This document shows, piece by piece, positions 36,021 through 44,586 of a DNA stretch of 44,689 nucleotides. The stretch spans positions 982,254-1,026,942 of the forward strand of contig NZ_CP026498.1 in NCBI RefSeq assembly GCF_002953255.1. Reading direction: 5' to 3'. A program made the position numbers and the translations under genes. Numbering within the stretch: position 1 is the first letter of the stretch; every line of letters starts with the position of its first letter. Below the pieces are notes generated by a model. That model searched no databases. It was not told where the DNA came from and was given only the letters and a program-made list of their open reading frames with translations. Origin of the DNA: Streptomyces sp. CB01881 (GTDB lineage: Bacteria > Actinomycetota > Actinomycetes > Streptomycetales > Streptomycetaceae).

Positions 36021-36073
36021 TGCTGTGCAGCATAGTCCTCGCGGCGCCATTCGAACGCCTATTCGAACTGGCG
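36021..36073. promoter_or_regulatory. Dyad-rich region upstream of the GntR gene
   Basis: TGCTG-TG-CAGCA at 36021-36032, and two TTCGAA palindromes (36050-36055 and 36062-36067) nested between CGCCA and CTGGCG arms (36045-36073). These are candidate autoregulatory operators. They do not share the CATCnGATG motif found at the divergent sugar promoter. Confidence 0.4.
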
Positions 36074-36143
36074 CGCCCATCAGGCACCGCCGTAGTCGCC
36101 CGGCCCGGGCTGACGGACTGCGGTCCTGTCGCCCCGGGGTCGC

Positions 36144-37025
36144 TCACGCCTCGCCGGCGGCCGGCCCGAGCGGCCGCAGCCCGTACACCCGGGTCGCGTT
36201 GCGGCTGAACACGGCCTCCTTCTCCTCTGAGGCGAGCCGGTCGGTGAGGCGGTCGGCGATCCGGACGACCTCGGGGTATCCGGCCTGGAGGGTGCAGACC
36301 GGCCAGTCGGAGCCGAAGAGGATCCGGTACGGGCCGAAGGCTTCCAGCGCGGTGTCGGCGTAGGGCTTGAGGCCCTCGGTCCGCCAGCTGCCGGGGGTGG
36401 CCTCGGTGACCATTCCGGAGAGCTTGCACACGGTGTTGGGCAGCGCGGCCAGCCTGCGTAGGTCGGCTGCCCAGGGGTCGAGCGCGCCGGTGGCGATGGG
36501 TGGTTTGCCGAGGTGGTCGAGGACGAAGGTCAGCCCGGTGATACCTGCGGCGGCGAGGGCGGCGGCGGGCAGCTGGTGCGGCTTGACGACGAGGTCGTAG
36601 GCGAGGCCGGCCGCGGCGACGGCGAGCAGCCCGTGACGGACGTCCCGGCGGAGCAGCCAGTTCGGGTCGGGCTCGTCCTGAACCTGGTGGCGGATGCCCA
36701 CCAGTCGCTCCCCGCCGGGTAGTTCGCGCAGGGCCGCGATCGTGTCGGCGATGTCCGGGGCGGTGAGGTCGGTCCAGCCGACGACGCCGGCGACCAGGTC
36801 GCTGTCGGCGGCGAGGGCCAGCAGCTCCGGGGTCTCTTCGGGAACACAGACCGTCTGGACGGCGATGGTGCCGACGACGCCCGCACCGCGGGCTGCGGCT
36901 TCGAGGTCCGCGACGGAGAAGGAGCGGTCGAGCGGGGCAAGGGCCTCGCCGGTGATCCAGGGCTGCGGGCGGACGGCCAGGTCCCAGACGTGGTGGTGCG
37001 CGTCGATGATCTGCCGGCCGGTCAC
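36144..37025 (-). CDS. Amidohydrolase, probable L-fuconolactone (sugar lactone) hydrolase
   Basis: 293 aa from GTG37025, which overlaps the mutarotase stop by 4 nt (GTGA). It is an amidohydrolase-2/PF04909 barrel: IDAHHHVWDLAVRPQPW (metal-binding HxH), VGIRHQVQDEPDPNWL, LTFVLDHLGKPPI (His), and RILFGSDWPVCTL (metal-binding Asp). In L-fucose and L-rhamnose oxidative pathways this COG3618 enzyme hydrolyses the aldonolactone made by the sugar dehydrogenase. It is the last gene of the operon. Confidence 0.87.
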   Translation of the reverse strand: MTGRQIIDAHHHVWDLAVRPQPWITGEALAPLDRSFSVADLEAAARGAGVVGTIAVQTVCVPEETPELLALAADSDLVAGVVGWTDLTAPDIADTIAALRELPGGERLVGIRHQVQDEPDPNWLLRRDVRHGLLAVAAAGLAYDLVVKPHQLPAAALAAAGITGLTFVLDHLGKPPIATGALDPWAADLRRLAALPNTVCKLSGMVTEATPGSWRTEGLKPYADTALEAFGPYRILFGSDWPVCTLQAGYPEVVRIADRLTDRLASEEKEAVFSRNATRVYGLRPLGPAAGEA

Positions 37026-37333
37026 AACTGCCACACCACCGGCAGACCTGCGGTGCCGCCGGCCTTCGAGTAGTCGTGGACCACGTCGAGGAGGTCTGCC
37101 ATCCGGGTCTGCCAGGCGACGTTGACCGGCAGGCGCTCCAGCTCGGCGAGCAGGCGATCGTAGTCCTCGCACTCCAGGAGGTGGAAGAGCTCGCAGCCGC
37201 TGCGCCAGATGGTCCAGGAGGTCACGTCGGCAGCCCGGATTGCGGCGGTGAGTTCGGCGGGCACGGCGCGGTGTGCGGCCTCGTACTCCTCGATCCGGTC
37301 CTCGCGGACGCGGGTGTGCAGGGCGATTCTCAT
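37022..37333 (-). CDS. L-rhamnose mutarotase family protein (6-deoxy-sugar mutarotase)
   Basis: 103 aa, RhaM/PF05336 family: MRIALHTRVREDRIEEYEAA, TSWTIWRSGCELFHLLECED and LPVNVAWQTRMADLLDVV. It interconverts alpha and beta anomers of the entering sugar so the dehydrogenase receives the right form. Annotation of the family as L-rhamnose mutarotase does not prove the substrate here; relatives act in L-fucose clusters. ATGA overlaps with both neighbours. Confidence 0.85.
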   Translation of the reverse strand: MRIALHTRVREDRIEEYEAAHRAVPAELTAAIRAADVTSWTIWRSGCELFHLLECEDYDRLLAELERLPVNVAWQTRMADLLDVVHDYSKAGGTAGLPVVWQL

Positions 37334-37983
37334 GGCTGCTGCTCCGGGTGGGCGGGGTCGACGATGATGACGTTCAGGATGCGGGGGCCGTGGACGCCCT
37401 CCACGCGGTCGAGTTCGATGTCGCTGGTGGCGGACGGGCCGGAGATGAAGGTGAGCGGCCGGGTGGGGTCGAGGCGCGAGAGGGCGTCGGGGACGTCGTC
37501 GGCGATCTGCTCGGCACGGAGGATGCACAGGTGGTAGTCGGGGACGAGGGTCAGGGCGCGGCGGCCCTGGCCGGGGCCGGCGTCGAGGACGATGGTCCCT
37601 GTGGCGGCGATGCCGGCGGCGGCGAGGGTGATCGCGCCGTCCAGGGCATCCAGGGCGGGGACGTTCAACGGCTCCGGATGCCACTCCCAGGTGCCGGACG
37701 GCAGCAGCTCGATGGGGAACCCGCCCGGCAGCGCGAGACGTTCGACGCCGCCCGCAGTGAGCGCGGCGGCGATGGCATCGGACAGTCCGGCCCGGTCGGT
37801 GCGGGTGACGGTGGCGCGGTAGTCGGCGACGCGCTCGGCGAACAGGGCCACCGTGTTCTCGCCCGCCCCTGTGTGAGTACGGCGGTAGTCACGGGGCACG
37901 GGCACATCGCCCGGGGTCTCGTCGGCCGGGACGTCGGCGAGGGCGGCGCGGATGCGGCCGAGGACGGCCTCGCGGCTGCTCAT
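37330..37983 (-). CDS. lutC: LutC-like L-lactate utilisation protein (LUD domain)
   Basis: 217 aa from the ATG at 37983. LUD-domain features: MSSREAVLGRIRAALA start, LPGGFPIELL, GIAATGTIVLDAGPGQGRRA, TLVPDYHLCILRAEQIADDV and FISGPSATSDIELDRVEGVH GPR. LutC is one of three subunits of the iron-sulfur lactate dehydrogenase LutABC that oxidises L-lactate to pyruvate. Overlaps lutB by 4 nt and the mutarotase gene by 4 nt. Confidence 0.88.
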   Translation of the reverse strand: MSSREAVLGRIRAALADVPADETPGDVPVPRDYRRTHTGAGENTVALFAERVADYRATVTRTDRAGLSDAIAAALTAGGVERLALPGGFPIELLPSGTWEWHPEPLNVPALDALDGAITLAAAGIAATGTIVLDAGPGQGRRALTLVPDYHLCILRAEQIADDVPDALSRLDPTRPLTFISGPSATSDIELDRVEGVHGPRILNVIIVDPAHPEQQP

Positions 37984-39446
37984 CGCTCCCCTTCCTTGTT
38001 CTTGCGCCACCAGGTACGGAAGGACTCGGCGGGCGGCGCGGGGGTGTCGCGGGTGTCGGACCAGCCGTGCAGTGGGCCGGGCAGCCGGCCGATGCGGCCG
38101 CGTCGGGCGAGAGCGCGGCCCCCGACACTCGCCGCCTTCTGCGCGGCGGCGAGCAACTGCGGGGAGTCGAGGACGGCGGCGGCGGCTTTCATCGCCACGG
38201 CCTCGGCCGGGGGAAGTCGCTTGGAGGCCCGCTTGGCCTCAACGACCTCGGCCCGCAGGTGGGCCAGCACCTCGGGGATGTTGATCTTCACGGGGCAGGC
38301 GTCGTAGCAGGCCCCGCACAGGGTGGAGGCGAACGGCAGCGACGCGGCGTTCTCCACTCCCACAAGCTGCGGGGTGAGGACGGCGCCGATCGGCCCGGGG
38401 TAGACCGAGCCGTACGCGTGGCCGCCAGTGCGCTCGAAGACCGGACAGACGTTGAGGCAGGCCGAGCAGCGGATGCAGGCGAGGGCCTGGCGTCCGACCT
38501 CGTCGGCGAGGGTGTCGGTGCGGCCGTTGTCGAGGAGCACCAGGTGGAAGTCCTGCGGCCCGTCGCCGTCGGTGGTGCCGGTCCAGGTGGAGGTGTAGGG
38601 GTTCATCCGCTCGCCGGTGGAGGAGCGGGGCAGCAGTTGCAGGAACACCTCCAGGTCCGTCCAGGTGGGAACGACCTTCTCGATGCCCATCACGGTGATC
38701 AGCGTCTCGGGCAGGGTCAGGCACATCCGGCCGTTGCCCTCGGACTCCACCACGACGACGGTACCGGTGTCGGCCACGGCGAAGTTGGCGCCGGAGACGG
38801 CGACCTTGGCGGTGAGGAACTTCTCGCGCAGGTGCAGGCGGGCGGCCTCGGCGAGCTCGGCCGGGTCGTCGCCCAGTCCCTCGGGCGCCGGCTGCCCCCA
38901 CTCCCCCATCCTGGCGGCGAACAGGTCGCGGATCTCGGTGCGGTTGCGGTGGATCGCGGGGACGAGGATGTGCGAAGGACGGTCGTCGCCCAACTGGACG
39001 ATCAGTTCGGCAAGGTCGGTCTCGTACGCGGTGATCCCGGCCTCGGCGAGGTGTTCGTTGAGGCCGATCTCCTGGGTCGCCATGGACTTGACCTTCACGA
39101 CCTCCCGCTCGCCGGTGGCCCGCACCAGCTCGGTGACGATCCGGTTGGCCTCGGCGGCGTCGGCGACCCAGTGCACGGTGCCGCCCGCCGCGATGACGGA
39201 CTGCTCCAACTGCACCAGGTAACGGTCCAGATGGCGCGCGGTGCGCTTCTTGATCGCGGCGGCCGACTCGCGCAGCTCCTCCCAGTCGTCCAGCTCCGAG
39301 GCGACGGCGAGGCGCTTGTCGCGGATGGTGCCGGTGGCCCGCTTCAGGTTGGCACGCAGCTGGGTGTCCTTCAGTGCCTCGCGGGCGGCGTCGGGGAAGG
39401 ACGGGGAGCCGAGCCAGACGACGCCGCGGTCGCCGGGGTTGCTCAT
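37980..39446 (-). CDS. lutB: LutB-like iron-sulfur L-lactate utilisation protein
   Basis: 488 aa from the ATG at 39446. A LUD domain (LVRATGEREVVKVKSMATQE; VSGANFAVADTGTVVVVESE) is followed by two 4Fe-4S motifs: ACIRCSACLNVCPVF and LCGACYDACPVKI. A further C-terminal helical region ends TWWRKNKEGER. It is the electron-carrying subunit of LutABC. In this operon its job is explained by the upstream pathway, whose last step releases L-lactate. Confidence 0.92.
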   Translation of the reverse strand: MSNPGDRGVVWLGSPSFPDAAREALKDTQLRANLKRATGTIRDKRLAVASELDDWEELRESAAAIKKRTARHLDRYLVQLEQSVIAAGGTVHWVADAAEANRIVTELVRATGEREVVKVKSMATQEIGLNEHLAEAGITAYETDLAELIVQLGDDRPSHILVPAIHRNRTEIRDLFAARMGEWGQPAPEGLGDDPAELAEAARLHLREKFLTAKVAVSGANFAVADTGTVVVVESEGNGRMCLTLPETLITVMGIEKVVPTWTDLEVFLQLLPRSSTGERMNPYTSTWTGTTDGDGPQDFHLVLLDNGRTDTLADEVGRQALACIRCSACLNVCPVFERTGGHAYGSVYPGPIGAVLTPQLVGVENAASLPFASTLCGACYDACPVKINIPEVLAHLRAEVVEAKRASKRLPPAEAVAMKAAAAVLDSPQLLAAAQKAASVGGRALARRGRIGRLPGPLHGWSDTRDTPAPPAESFRTWWRKNKEGER

Positions 39447-40183
39447 CGTGCGGCTCCTTCGGTGGCGGCGAGGATCTCGGCCAGATGCATGGTCCGGACC
39501 GGACTGCCCTGTCTGGAGAGGCCGCCGCCGATGTGCATCAGGCAGGAGTTGTCGGCGGCGCACAACACCTCGGCGCCGGTGTCCCTGACTCCCCGCGTCT
39601 TGTCGGCGAGCATCGCGCCGGAGGTCTCGGCGTTCTTGACGGCGAAGGTGCCGCCGAAGCCGCAGCAGGAGTCGGCGGCCGGGAGGTCGATCAGCTCGAT
39701 GTCCTCGACGGCGCGCAGCAGTTGAAGCGGACGGTCGCCGAGGCGCAGTCCGCGCAGCGAGTGACAGGTGGGGTGGTAGGTGACGCGGTGCGGGAAGCGG
39801 GCGCCGACATCGGCGACACCGAGGACGTCGGTGAGGAACTCGGTGAACTCGTGCACTCTGGGCACCACTTCGGTGACCTGCCGCTGGAGCTGGGCGCTGC
39901 CGTACTGCTCGGCCAGCACCGGGTGGTTCTCGCGGACCATGCCGGCGCAGGACGCGGACGGGGTGACCACCGCGTCGTACTCGGCGAAGGTCCGGGCGAA
40001 GCGTGACACCAACGGCATGGCGTCCGGGCGGTAGCCGGTGTTGAAGTGCATCTGCCCGCAGCAGGTCTGCTCCTGCGGGAAGTCGACCGTGTGGCCGAGC
40101 CGCTCCAGGACGGTCACCACCGCCCGGCCGGTGCCCGGGAACATGGTGTCGTTGAAGCAGGTGACGAACAGGGCGATCCGCAT
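39443..40183 (-). CDS. lutA: LutA-like CCG-domain L-lactate utilisation protein
   Basis: 246 aa from the ATG at 40183, which shares one base with the aldo/keto reductase stop. Two cysteine-rich CCG motifs are visible, EQTCCGQMHFNTGY and DSCCGFGGTFAVKN, plus the paired single Cys segments TPSASCAGMV and YHPTCHSLRGL. CCG domains bind non-cubane iron-sulfur clusters. Forms LutABC with the next two genes. Confidence 0.92.
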   Translation of the reverse strand: MRIALFVTCFNDTMFPGTGRAVVTVLERLGHTVDFPQEQTCCGQMHFNTGYRPDAMPLVSRFARTFAEYDAVVTPSASCAGMVRENHPVLAEQYGSAQLQRQVTEVVPRVHEFTEFLTDVLGVADVGARFPHRVTYHPTCHSLRGLRLGDRPLQLLRAVEDIELIDLPAADSCCGFGGTFAVKNAETSGAMLADKTRGVRDTGAEVLCAADNSCLMHIGGGLSRQGSPVRTMHLAEILAATEGAAR

Positions 40184-41178
40184 CAGCCCTCCTCCGAGGG
40201 GGTCGGCACGTCTGCGGCGAGCAGCCCGCGCTCCTTCAACTCCGCCCATAGTGCGTCCGGGACGCCGTGGTGGAGCATGGCGGTGGCGTCCCGGACCTCG
40301 GCGGCGCTGCGGGTGCCGACCAGCACACTGGCGACCGCCGGGTGCCCGAACGGGAACCGCAGCGCGGCGGCCCGTAGTGGCACGCCGTACCGCTCGCAGA
40401 CGGCCTTGAGGTCGAGGGCGCGGGACACCAGGCCGGCGGGCGCGGCCGCGTAGTCGAAGGTGGCGCCGGGCCGAGGATCTGCGAGCAGGCCGGAGTTGAA
40501 GACGCCGCCGATCACGACGCCGACGCCACGCTGCTGTGCGAGCGGCAGCAGTTCAGCAAGTCCGCGCTGGTCGAGGAGGCTGTAGCGGCCGGCCAGCAGG
40601 ACGGCGTCGATGTCCGTCTCGCGGACGAAGCGCGCGAGCAGGTCGGCCTGGTTCATCCCGACGCCGATCGCGCCGAGGACGCCTTCGGCGCGCAGGCGTT
40701 CCAGCTCGGGATAGGCCTGGTCGAGGGCCTGGCCGGCATGGTCGTCGGGGTCGTGGAGGTAGGCGATGTCGATCCGGTCCGTGTCCAGCCGGTTCAGGCT
40801 CTCCTCGATGGAGCTGCGCACGCCCTTCGCGCTGAAGTCCCAGCGTCGGCGGTGGGTGGCGGGGACGGCGAAGCCGTTGGCGAGGTCGTCGCCGCCGAGG
40901 TCGGCCGGCTCCAGCAGCCGGCCGACCTTGGTCGACAGCACGTACTCGCTTCGGGGCATGGCGCTCAGCGCATCGCCGAGGCGGCGTTCGGACAGGCCGA
41001 GGCCGTAGTGCGGGGCGGTGTCGAAGTAGCGGACGCCCGCCTCCCAGGCGGCGTGCACGGCCTGCTCCGCCTGCTCGTCGCTCACCGCCGTGAAGAGGTT
41101 ACCGATCCCGGCCGCGCCGAAGGCGAGCTCGCTGACCCGCACCGGGCTTCGGCCCAGTCGGTTCCGACGCAGGTTCAT
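40183..41178 (-). CDS. Aldo/keto reductase, probable L-fucose (6-deoxy-sugar) dehydrogenase
   Basis: 331 aa. AKR tetrad residues are visible: Asp and Tyr in RYFDTAPHYGLGLSER, Lys in YVLSTKVGRLL, His in IDIAYLHDPDDHA. The subgroup matches D-threo-aldose 1-dehydrogenase/L-fucose dehydrogenase and pyridoxal dehydrogenase. In this operon it would oxidise L-fucopyranose at C1 to the lactone with NAD(P)+. Overlaps the SDR gene by 4 nt. Confidence 0.85.
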   Translation of the reverse strand: MNLRRNRLGRSPVRVSELAFGAAGIGNLFTAVSDEQAEQAVHAAWEAGVRYFDTAPHYGLGLSERRLGDALSAMPRSEYVLSTKVGRLLEPADLGGDDLANGFAVPATHRRRWDFSAKGVRSSIEESLNRLDTDRIDIAYLHDPDDHAGQALDQAYPELERLRAEGVLGAIGVGMNQADLLARFVRETDIDAVLLAGRYSLLDQRGLAELLPLAQQRGVGVVIGGVFNSGLLADPRPGATFDYAAAPAGLVSRALDLKAVCERYGVPLRAAALRFPFGHPAVASVLVGTRSAAEVRDATAMLHHGVPDALWAELKERGLLAADVPTPSEEG

Positions 41179-41936
41179 GGCTTCGGCTCCGGGCGAAGGC
41201 GTAGGCCGGCCATACCGCCGTCGACCGCCAGGGCGGTGCCGGTGATGCTGCCGGCGGCCGGGGAGGCGAGGTAGGCGATGGCCGCGGCCACCTCCTCGGC
41301 GGTGACCAGTCGGCCGGTCGGCTGGCGACCGTTCAGCGCGGCGCGTTCGGCGGCCGGGTCAGCCGCGGCGCCCAGCAGCCGCCCGACCCATGGGGTGTCG
41401 ACGGTGCCCGGGTTGACGCAGTTGACCCGGATCCCCTCGCGGACGTGGTCGGCGGCCATCGCCAGGGTGAGTGAGAGCACCGCGCCCTTGCTGGCCGAGT
41501 AGAGGGCGCGCTGCGGCAGGCCGGCGGTGGCGGCGATGGAGCAGGTGTTGACGATCGCGGCGCGCTTGGAGCGGCGCAGGTGCGGCAGGGCGGCGCGGGT
41601 GACGCGTACCAGCCCCAGGACGTTGACGTCCAACACCCGGTGCCACTGCTCGTCGTCGTTGTCCTCCACCGTCCCCGCCGCTCCGATGCCGGCGTTGTTG
41701 ACCAGGATGTCGATGCCGCCGAGCGCCTCGGCCGCGCCGACGACGGCGGCGCGGACCGAGGCGTCGTCGCTGACGTCGGCGGTGAAGCCGCGCAGCGGGA
41801 CGGGGGCGCCGCTCGGGTCGAGGTCGAGGACGGCGACCTGAGCGCCGCGCTCCGCGAGCAGCCGGGCAGTGGCCAGGCCGATGCCGGAGGCGCCGCCGGT
41901 GACCAGGGCGGTGAGGCCATTGAGATCGGTGGTCAT
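41175..41936 (-). CDS. SDR, probable 2-keto-3-deoxy-L-fuconate dehydrogenase
   Basis: 253 aa from the ATG at 41936. Classical SDR motifs: [34 protein letters not shown] with the Y-x-x-x-K site, and [10 protein letters not shown]. An Asp after the second strand (LDLDPSG) points to NAD+. Within an L-fuconate dehydratase operon the expected reaction is oxidation of the C4 hydroxyl of 2-keto-3-deoxy-L-fuconate to the 2,4-diketo acid, which the FAH-family enzyme then splits. Confidence 0.86.
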   Translation of the reverse strand: MTTDLNGLTALVTGGASGIGLATARLLAERGAQVAVLDLDPSGAPVPLRGFTADVSDDASVRAAVVGAAEALGGIDILVNNAGIGAAGTVEDNDDEQWHRVLDVNVLGLVRVTRAALPHLRRSKRAAIVNTCSIAATAGLPQRALYSASKGAVLSLTLAMAADHVREGIRVNCVNPGTVDTPWVGRLLGAAADPAAERAALNGRQPTGRLVTAEEVAAAIAYLASPAAGSITGTALAVDGGMAGLRLRPEPKP

Positions 41937-43303
41937 GCTCGCGCCTCCGTGCGGACCCGGGCTTCCGTCGCGGCCAGGTCGGCCGTCCAGAACGCCCCGT
42001 CGGGGTAGCGGTAGGTGTCGATGGTCGCCTGGTGCATGGTGGCGGAGAACCCCGGCGAGGTCGGCGCCCGGTAGTGGCCGTCGTCGATCCTCACCGGGTC
42101 GAGGAAGTGCTGGTGCAGGTGGTCGACGAACTCGATGACGCGGTCCTCGGTGGTGCCGGAGAGCGCGACGTAGTCGAACATCGACAGGTGCTGGACCAGC
42201 TCGCACAGGCCCACGCCGCCCGCGTGCGGGCAGACCGGGACGCCGAACTTCGCGGCGAGCAGCAGAATGGCCAGGTTCTCGTTGACGCCGGCCACGCGGG
42301 CGGAGTCCAGCTGGAGAACGTCGATGGCGCCGGCCTGGAGCAGCTGCTTGAAGACGATCCGGTTCTGCACGTGCTCGCCGGTGGCGACCTTGATCGGGTG
42401 GACGCCGCGCCGGATGGCGGCGTGGCCGAGGATGTCGTCGGGGCTGGTGGGCTCCTCGATCCAGTACGGGTCGAACTCGGCGAGTGCGTTCGTCCACTCG
42501 ATCGCCTCGGCGACGTTCCAGCGCTGGTTGGCGTCGACCGCCATCCGGATGTCCGGCCCGACGGCCTCGCGAGCGGCGCGGCAGCGGCGGATGTCGTCCG
42601 CCAGGTCGGCGCCGACCTTCAGCTTGATCTGGGTGAAGCCCTCGGCCACCGCCTGCGTGGCAAGGCTGGTGAGCTTCTCGTCGCTGTACCCGAGCCACCC
42701 GGGCGAGGTGGTGTAGGCGGGGTAGCCGCGGCGCAGGAGTTCGGCGGCCCGGTCGGGTGCGCCCTGTCTGCCCTTGCGCAGCAGTCCGAGGGCCTCGGCG
42801 GGCGTCAGCGCGTCGGTGATGTAGCGGAAGTCGACCTGGGACACCAGCCACTCGGGGTCGGCGTCGGCGAGCAGCTGCCACAGCGGCTTGCCCTCGCGCT
42901 TGGCCGCGAGGTCCCACACGGCGTTGACCACGGCGCCGATGGCCATGTGCATCACGCCCTTCTCGGGACCGAGCCAGCGCAGCTGGCTGTCACCGATCAG
43001 GTCACGGTACAGCGAGCCGGGGTCGGCGCACAGCTCGGCGACGGAGCGTCCGACGACGTGGTCGGCGAGCGCGTCGATGGCGGCGGCCTGGACGTCGTTG
43101 CCACGGCCGATGGTGAAGGTGAAGCCGTGCCCTTCGTGGCCGCCTGCCGAGGTGCGCAGGATCACGTAGGCGGCGGAGTAGTCGGGGTCGGGGTTCATCG
43201 CGTCGGACCCGTCCAGCTCCCGCGAGGTGGGAAAGCGGATGTCGAAGGTCTCGACGGCGGTGATCCGCGCAGCGGTGGTTGCGGACAACTCGGTGCCTTT
43301 CAC
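41933..43303 (-). CDS. L-fuconate dehydratase (enolase superfamily)
   Basis: 456 aa from GTG43303, overlapping the FAH gene by 4 nt. The N-terminal capping domain carries the diagnostic [20 protein letters not shown] segment of fuconate dehydratases. The barrel has the acid/base KxK in TQIKLKVGA, metal ligands Asp in MAVDANQRW, Glu in YWIEEPTS and Glu in KVATGEHVQ, and the catalytic His in CPHAGGVGL. It removes water from L-fuconate to give 2-keto-3-deoxy-L-fuconate. This is the best substrate marker in the operon. Confidence 0.93.
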   Translation of the reverse strand: MKGTELSATTAARITAVETFDIRFPTSRELDGSDAMNPDPDYSAAYVILRTSAGGHEGHGFTFTIGRGNDVQAAAIDALADHVVGRSVAELCADPGSLYRDLIGDSQLRWLGPEKGVMHMAIGAVVNAVWDLAAKREGKPLWQLLADADPEWLVSQVDFRYITDALTPAEALGLLRKGRQGAPDRAAELLRRGYPAYTTSPGWLGYSDEKLTSLATQAVAEGFTQIKLKVGADLADDIRRCRAAREAVGPDIRMAVDANQRWNVAEAIEWTNALAEFDPYWIEEPTSPDDILGHAAIRRGVHPIKVATGEHVQNRIVFKQLLQAGAIDVLQLDSARVAGVNENLAILLLAAKFGVPVCPHAGGVGLCELVQHLSMFDYVALSGTTEDRVIEFVDHLHQHFLDPVRIDDGHYRAPTSPGFSATMHQATIDTYRYPDGAFWTADLAATEARVRTEARA

Positions 43304-44151
43304 GCGTTGATGAACGTCTGGCGCTGGGTGCCGAGGCCGTCGATGGACAGCTCGACCGTGTCGCCCTCACGCAGGTACGGGGTGCCGGGCAACCCCAGGG
43401 CCACACCGGCCGGGGTGCCGGTGTTGATGACGTCGCCGGGGCGCAGCACCATGTACTGGCTCAGGTACCAGACCAGGTACGCCACCTCGAAGATCATGTT
43501 CTTGGTGTCGCCGTCCTGCCGCACCTCGCCGTTGACCGCGAGCCGCAGCCCCAGCGACTGCGGGTCGGCGATCTCATCGGATGTCACCAGCCAGGGACCG
43601 AGCGGGTTGAAGGTCTCGCAGGACTTCCCGAGGTCCCACTGCGCGGAGTACTCCAGCTGGAACTCACGCTCGGAGACGTCGTTGCTGATCGTGTAGCCGG
43701 CGATGCACGCGCCGGCCTCGGCGGGGCTCGCCAGGTAGCGGGCCTCGCGGCCGATGACGACCGCGAGCTCCACCTCCCAGTCCGTCTTCACCGAACCACG
43801 CGGGATCAGTACCCGGTCGTAGGGGCCGACCACCGTGGAGGGGTCCTTCATGAAGACCACCGGCCGCTCGGGGACGGCCGCTCCCGTCTCCGCCGCGTGG
43901 TCACGGTAGTTGAGGCCGACGCACACCACCTTCCCCGGGCGGGCGAGGGGAGCGCCGACCCGCAGGCCGGCTGTGTCGACGGTCGGGAGCGAGCCTTCGA
44001 CCAGCGCCTCCCGGACCCGGTCGATCCCCCCGGAGGCGAGGAACGCCCCGTCGATGTCGGCGGTCAGGGCCGTGAGCACGAACGTGGCGCCCGCCTGGTC
44101 GATGACGACCGGAGTCTCGGCTCCCGGTGCGCCGATGCGCCCTAGTCTCAT
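43300..44151 (-). CDS. FAH-family 2,4-diketo-3-deoxy-L-fuconate hydrolase
   Basis: 283 aa from the ATG at 44151 with AGGAGAAGAAG ahead. Fumarylacetoacetate-hydrolase fold: [36 protein letters not shown], metal-binding Glu/Asp in [11 protein letters not shown] and [13 protein letters not shown], and [11 protein letters not shown]. In the diketo pathway it cleaves 2,4-diketo-3-deoxy-L-fuconate to pyruvate and L-lactate. It is the first gene of the operon, so the start is directly behind the regulated promoter. Confidence 0.88.
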   Translation of the reverse strand: MRLGRIGAPGAETPVVIDQAGATFVLTALTADIDGAFLASGGIDRVREALVEGSLPTVDTAGLRVGAPLARPGKVVCVGLNYRDHAAETGAAVPERPVVFMKDPSTVVGPYDRVLIPRGSVKTDWEVELAVVIGREARYLASPAEAGACIAGYTISNDVSEREFQLEYSAQWDLGKSCETFNPLGPWLVTSDEIADPQSLGLRLAVNGEVRQDGDTKNMIFEVAYLVWYLSQYMVLRPGDVINTGTPAGVALGLPGTPYLREGDTVELSIDGLGTQRQTFINA

Positions 44152-44586
44152 GTCTTCTTCTCCTGTCGTCACGCCGAGGACGGAGGCCTCACAGGCGCCA
44201 ACACATCGGATGAATCTGCAGTGCCCCGACCATACGAGCACCGACCGCGCCACCGCAAGAAGTCCTCCGATGACTGTCGGCAGATCCGGCCGCGTCCGCC
44301 CATGACCGCAGCTCAGGTTGCACGCTTCAGGCCCATCAGGTCCCTCCGGGAAACCCGGATGTCACGGTTGGGAATCATCCGAGGTCTCCTCTTGTCAGCC
44401 AGATGTCGGACTCGTAAGGTCCTCACTGCCGCAAGCCATCCGATGACTGCGGGCTGAACGGTCCGCTGCCAGCTGCCACGGACCGCCACAACCGCGGGCC
44501 GGTCGCCCCCCCACTGCGCCGGGCCGCACCGCTTGCGAACTCACCCCGCAGGGGCGCCTGCCATCCCAGCCAAGGAGATCAGCACC
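44152..44586. promoter_or_regulatory. Divergent promoter region of the sugar catabolic and uptake operons
   Basis: 435 bp without a credible gene. It contains a plus-strand promoter TTGTCA-17-TAAGGT (44392-44420) toward the binding-protein gene, and a minus-strand one TTGCGG-18-TATGGT (44258-44229) toward the FAH operon. Four sites fit CATC(C/G)GATG: 44204-44212 and 44437-44445 exactly, 44264-44272 and 44376-44384 with one mismatch. An exact site lies 16 nt after each -10 box, and a weaker one lies 5-7 nt before each -35 box. This suggests repression of both promoters by one dimeric regulator, probably the GntR protein. Confidence 0.6.

Noticed and set aside
38067..39725. Long plus-strand frames over lutB and fuconate dehydratase (also 42032-43696)
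   Set aside because: Shadows of well-recognised iron-sulfur and enolase-superfamily genes.
44221..44457. 78-codon plus-strand frame in the divergent promoter region
   Set aside because: Overlaps both promoters and operators, has no ribosome-binding site and no recognisable protein features.
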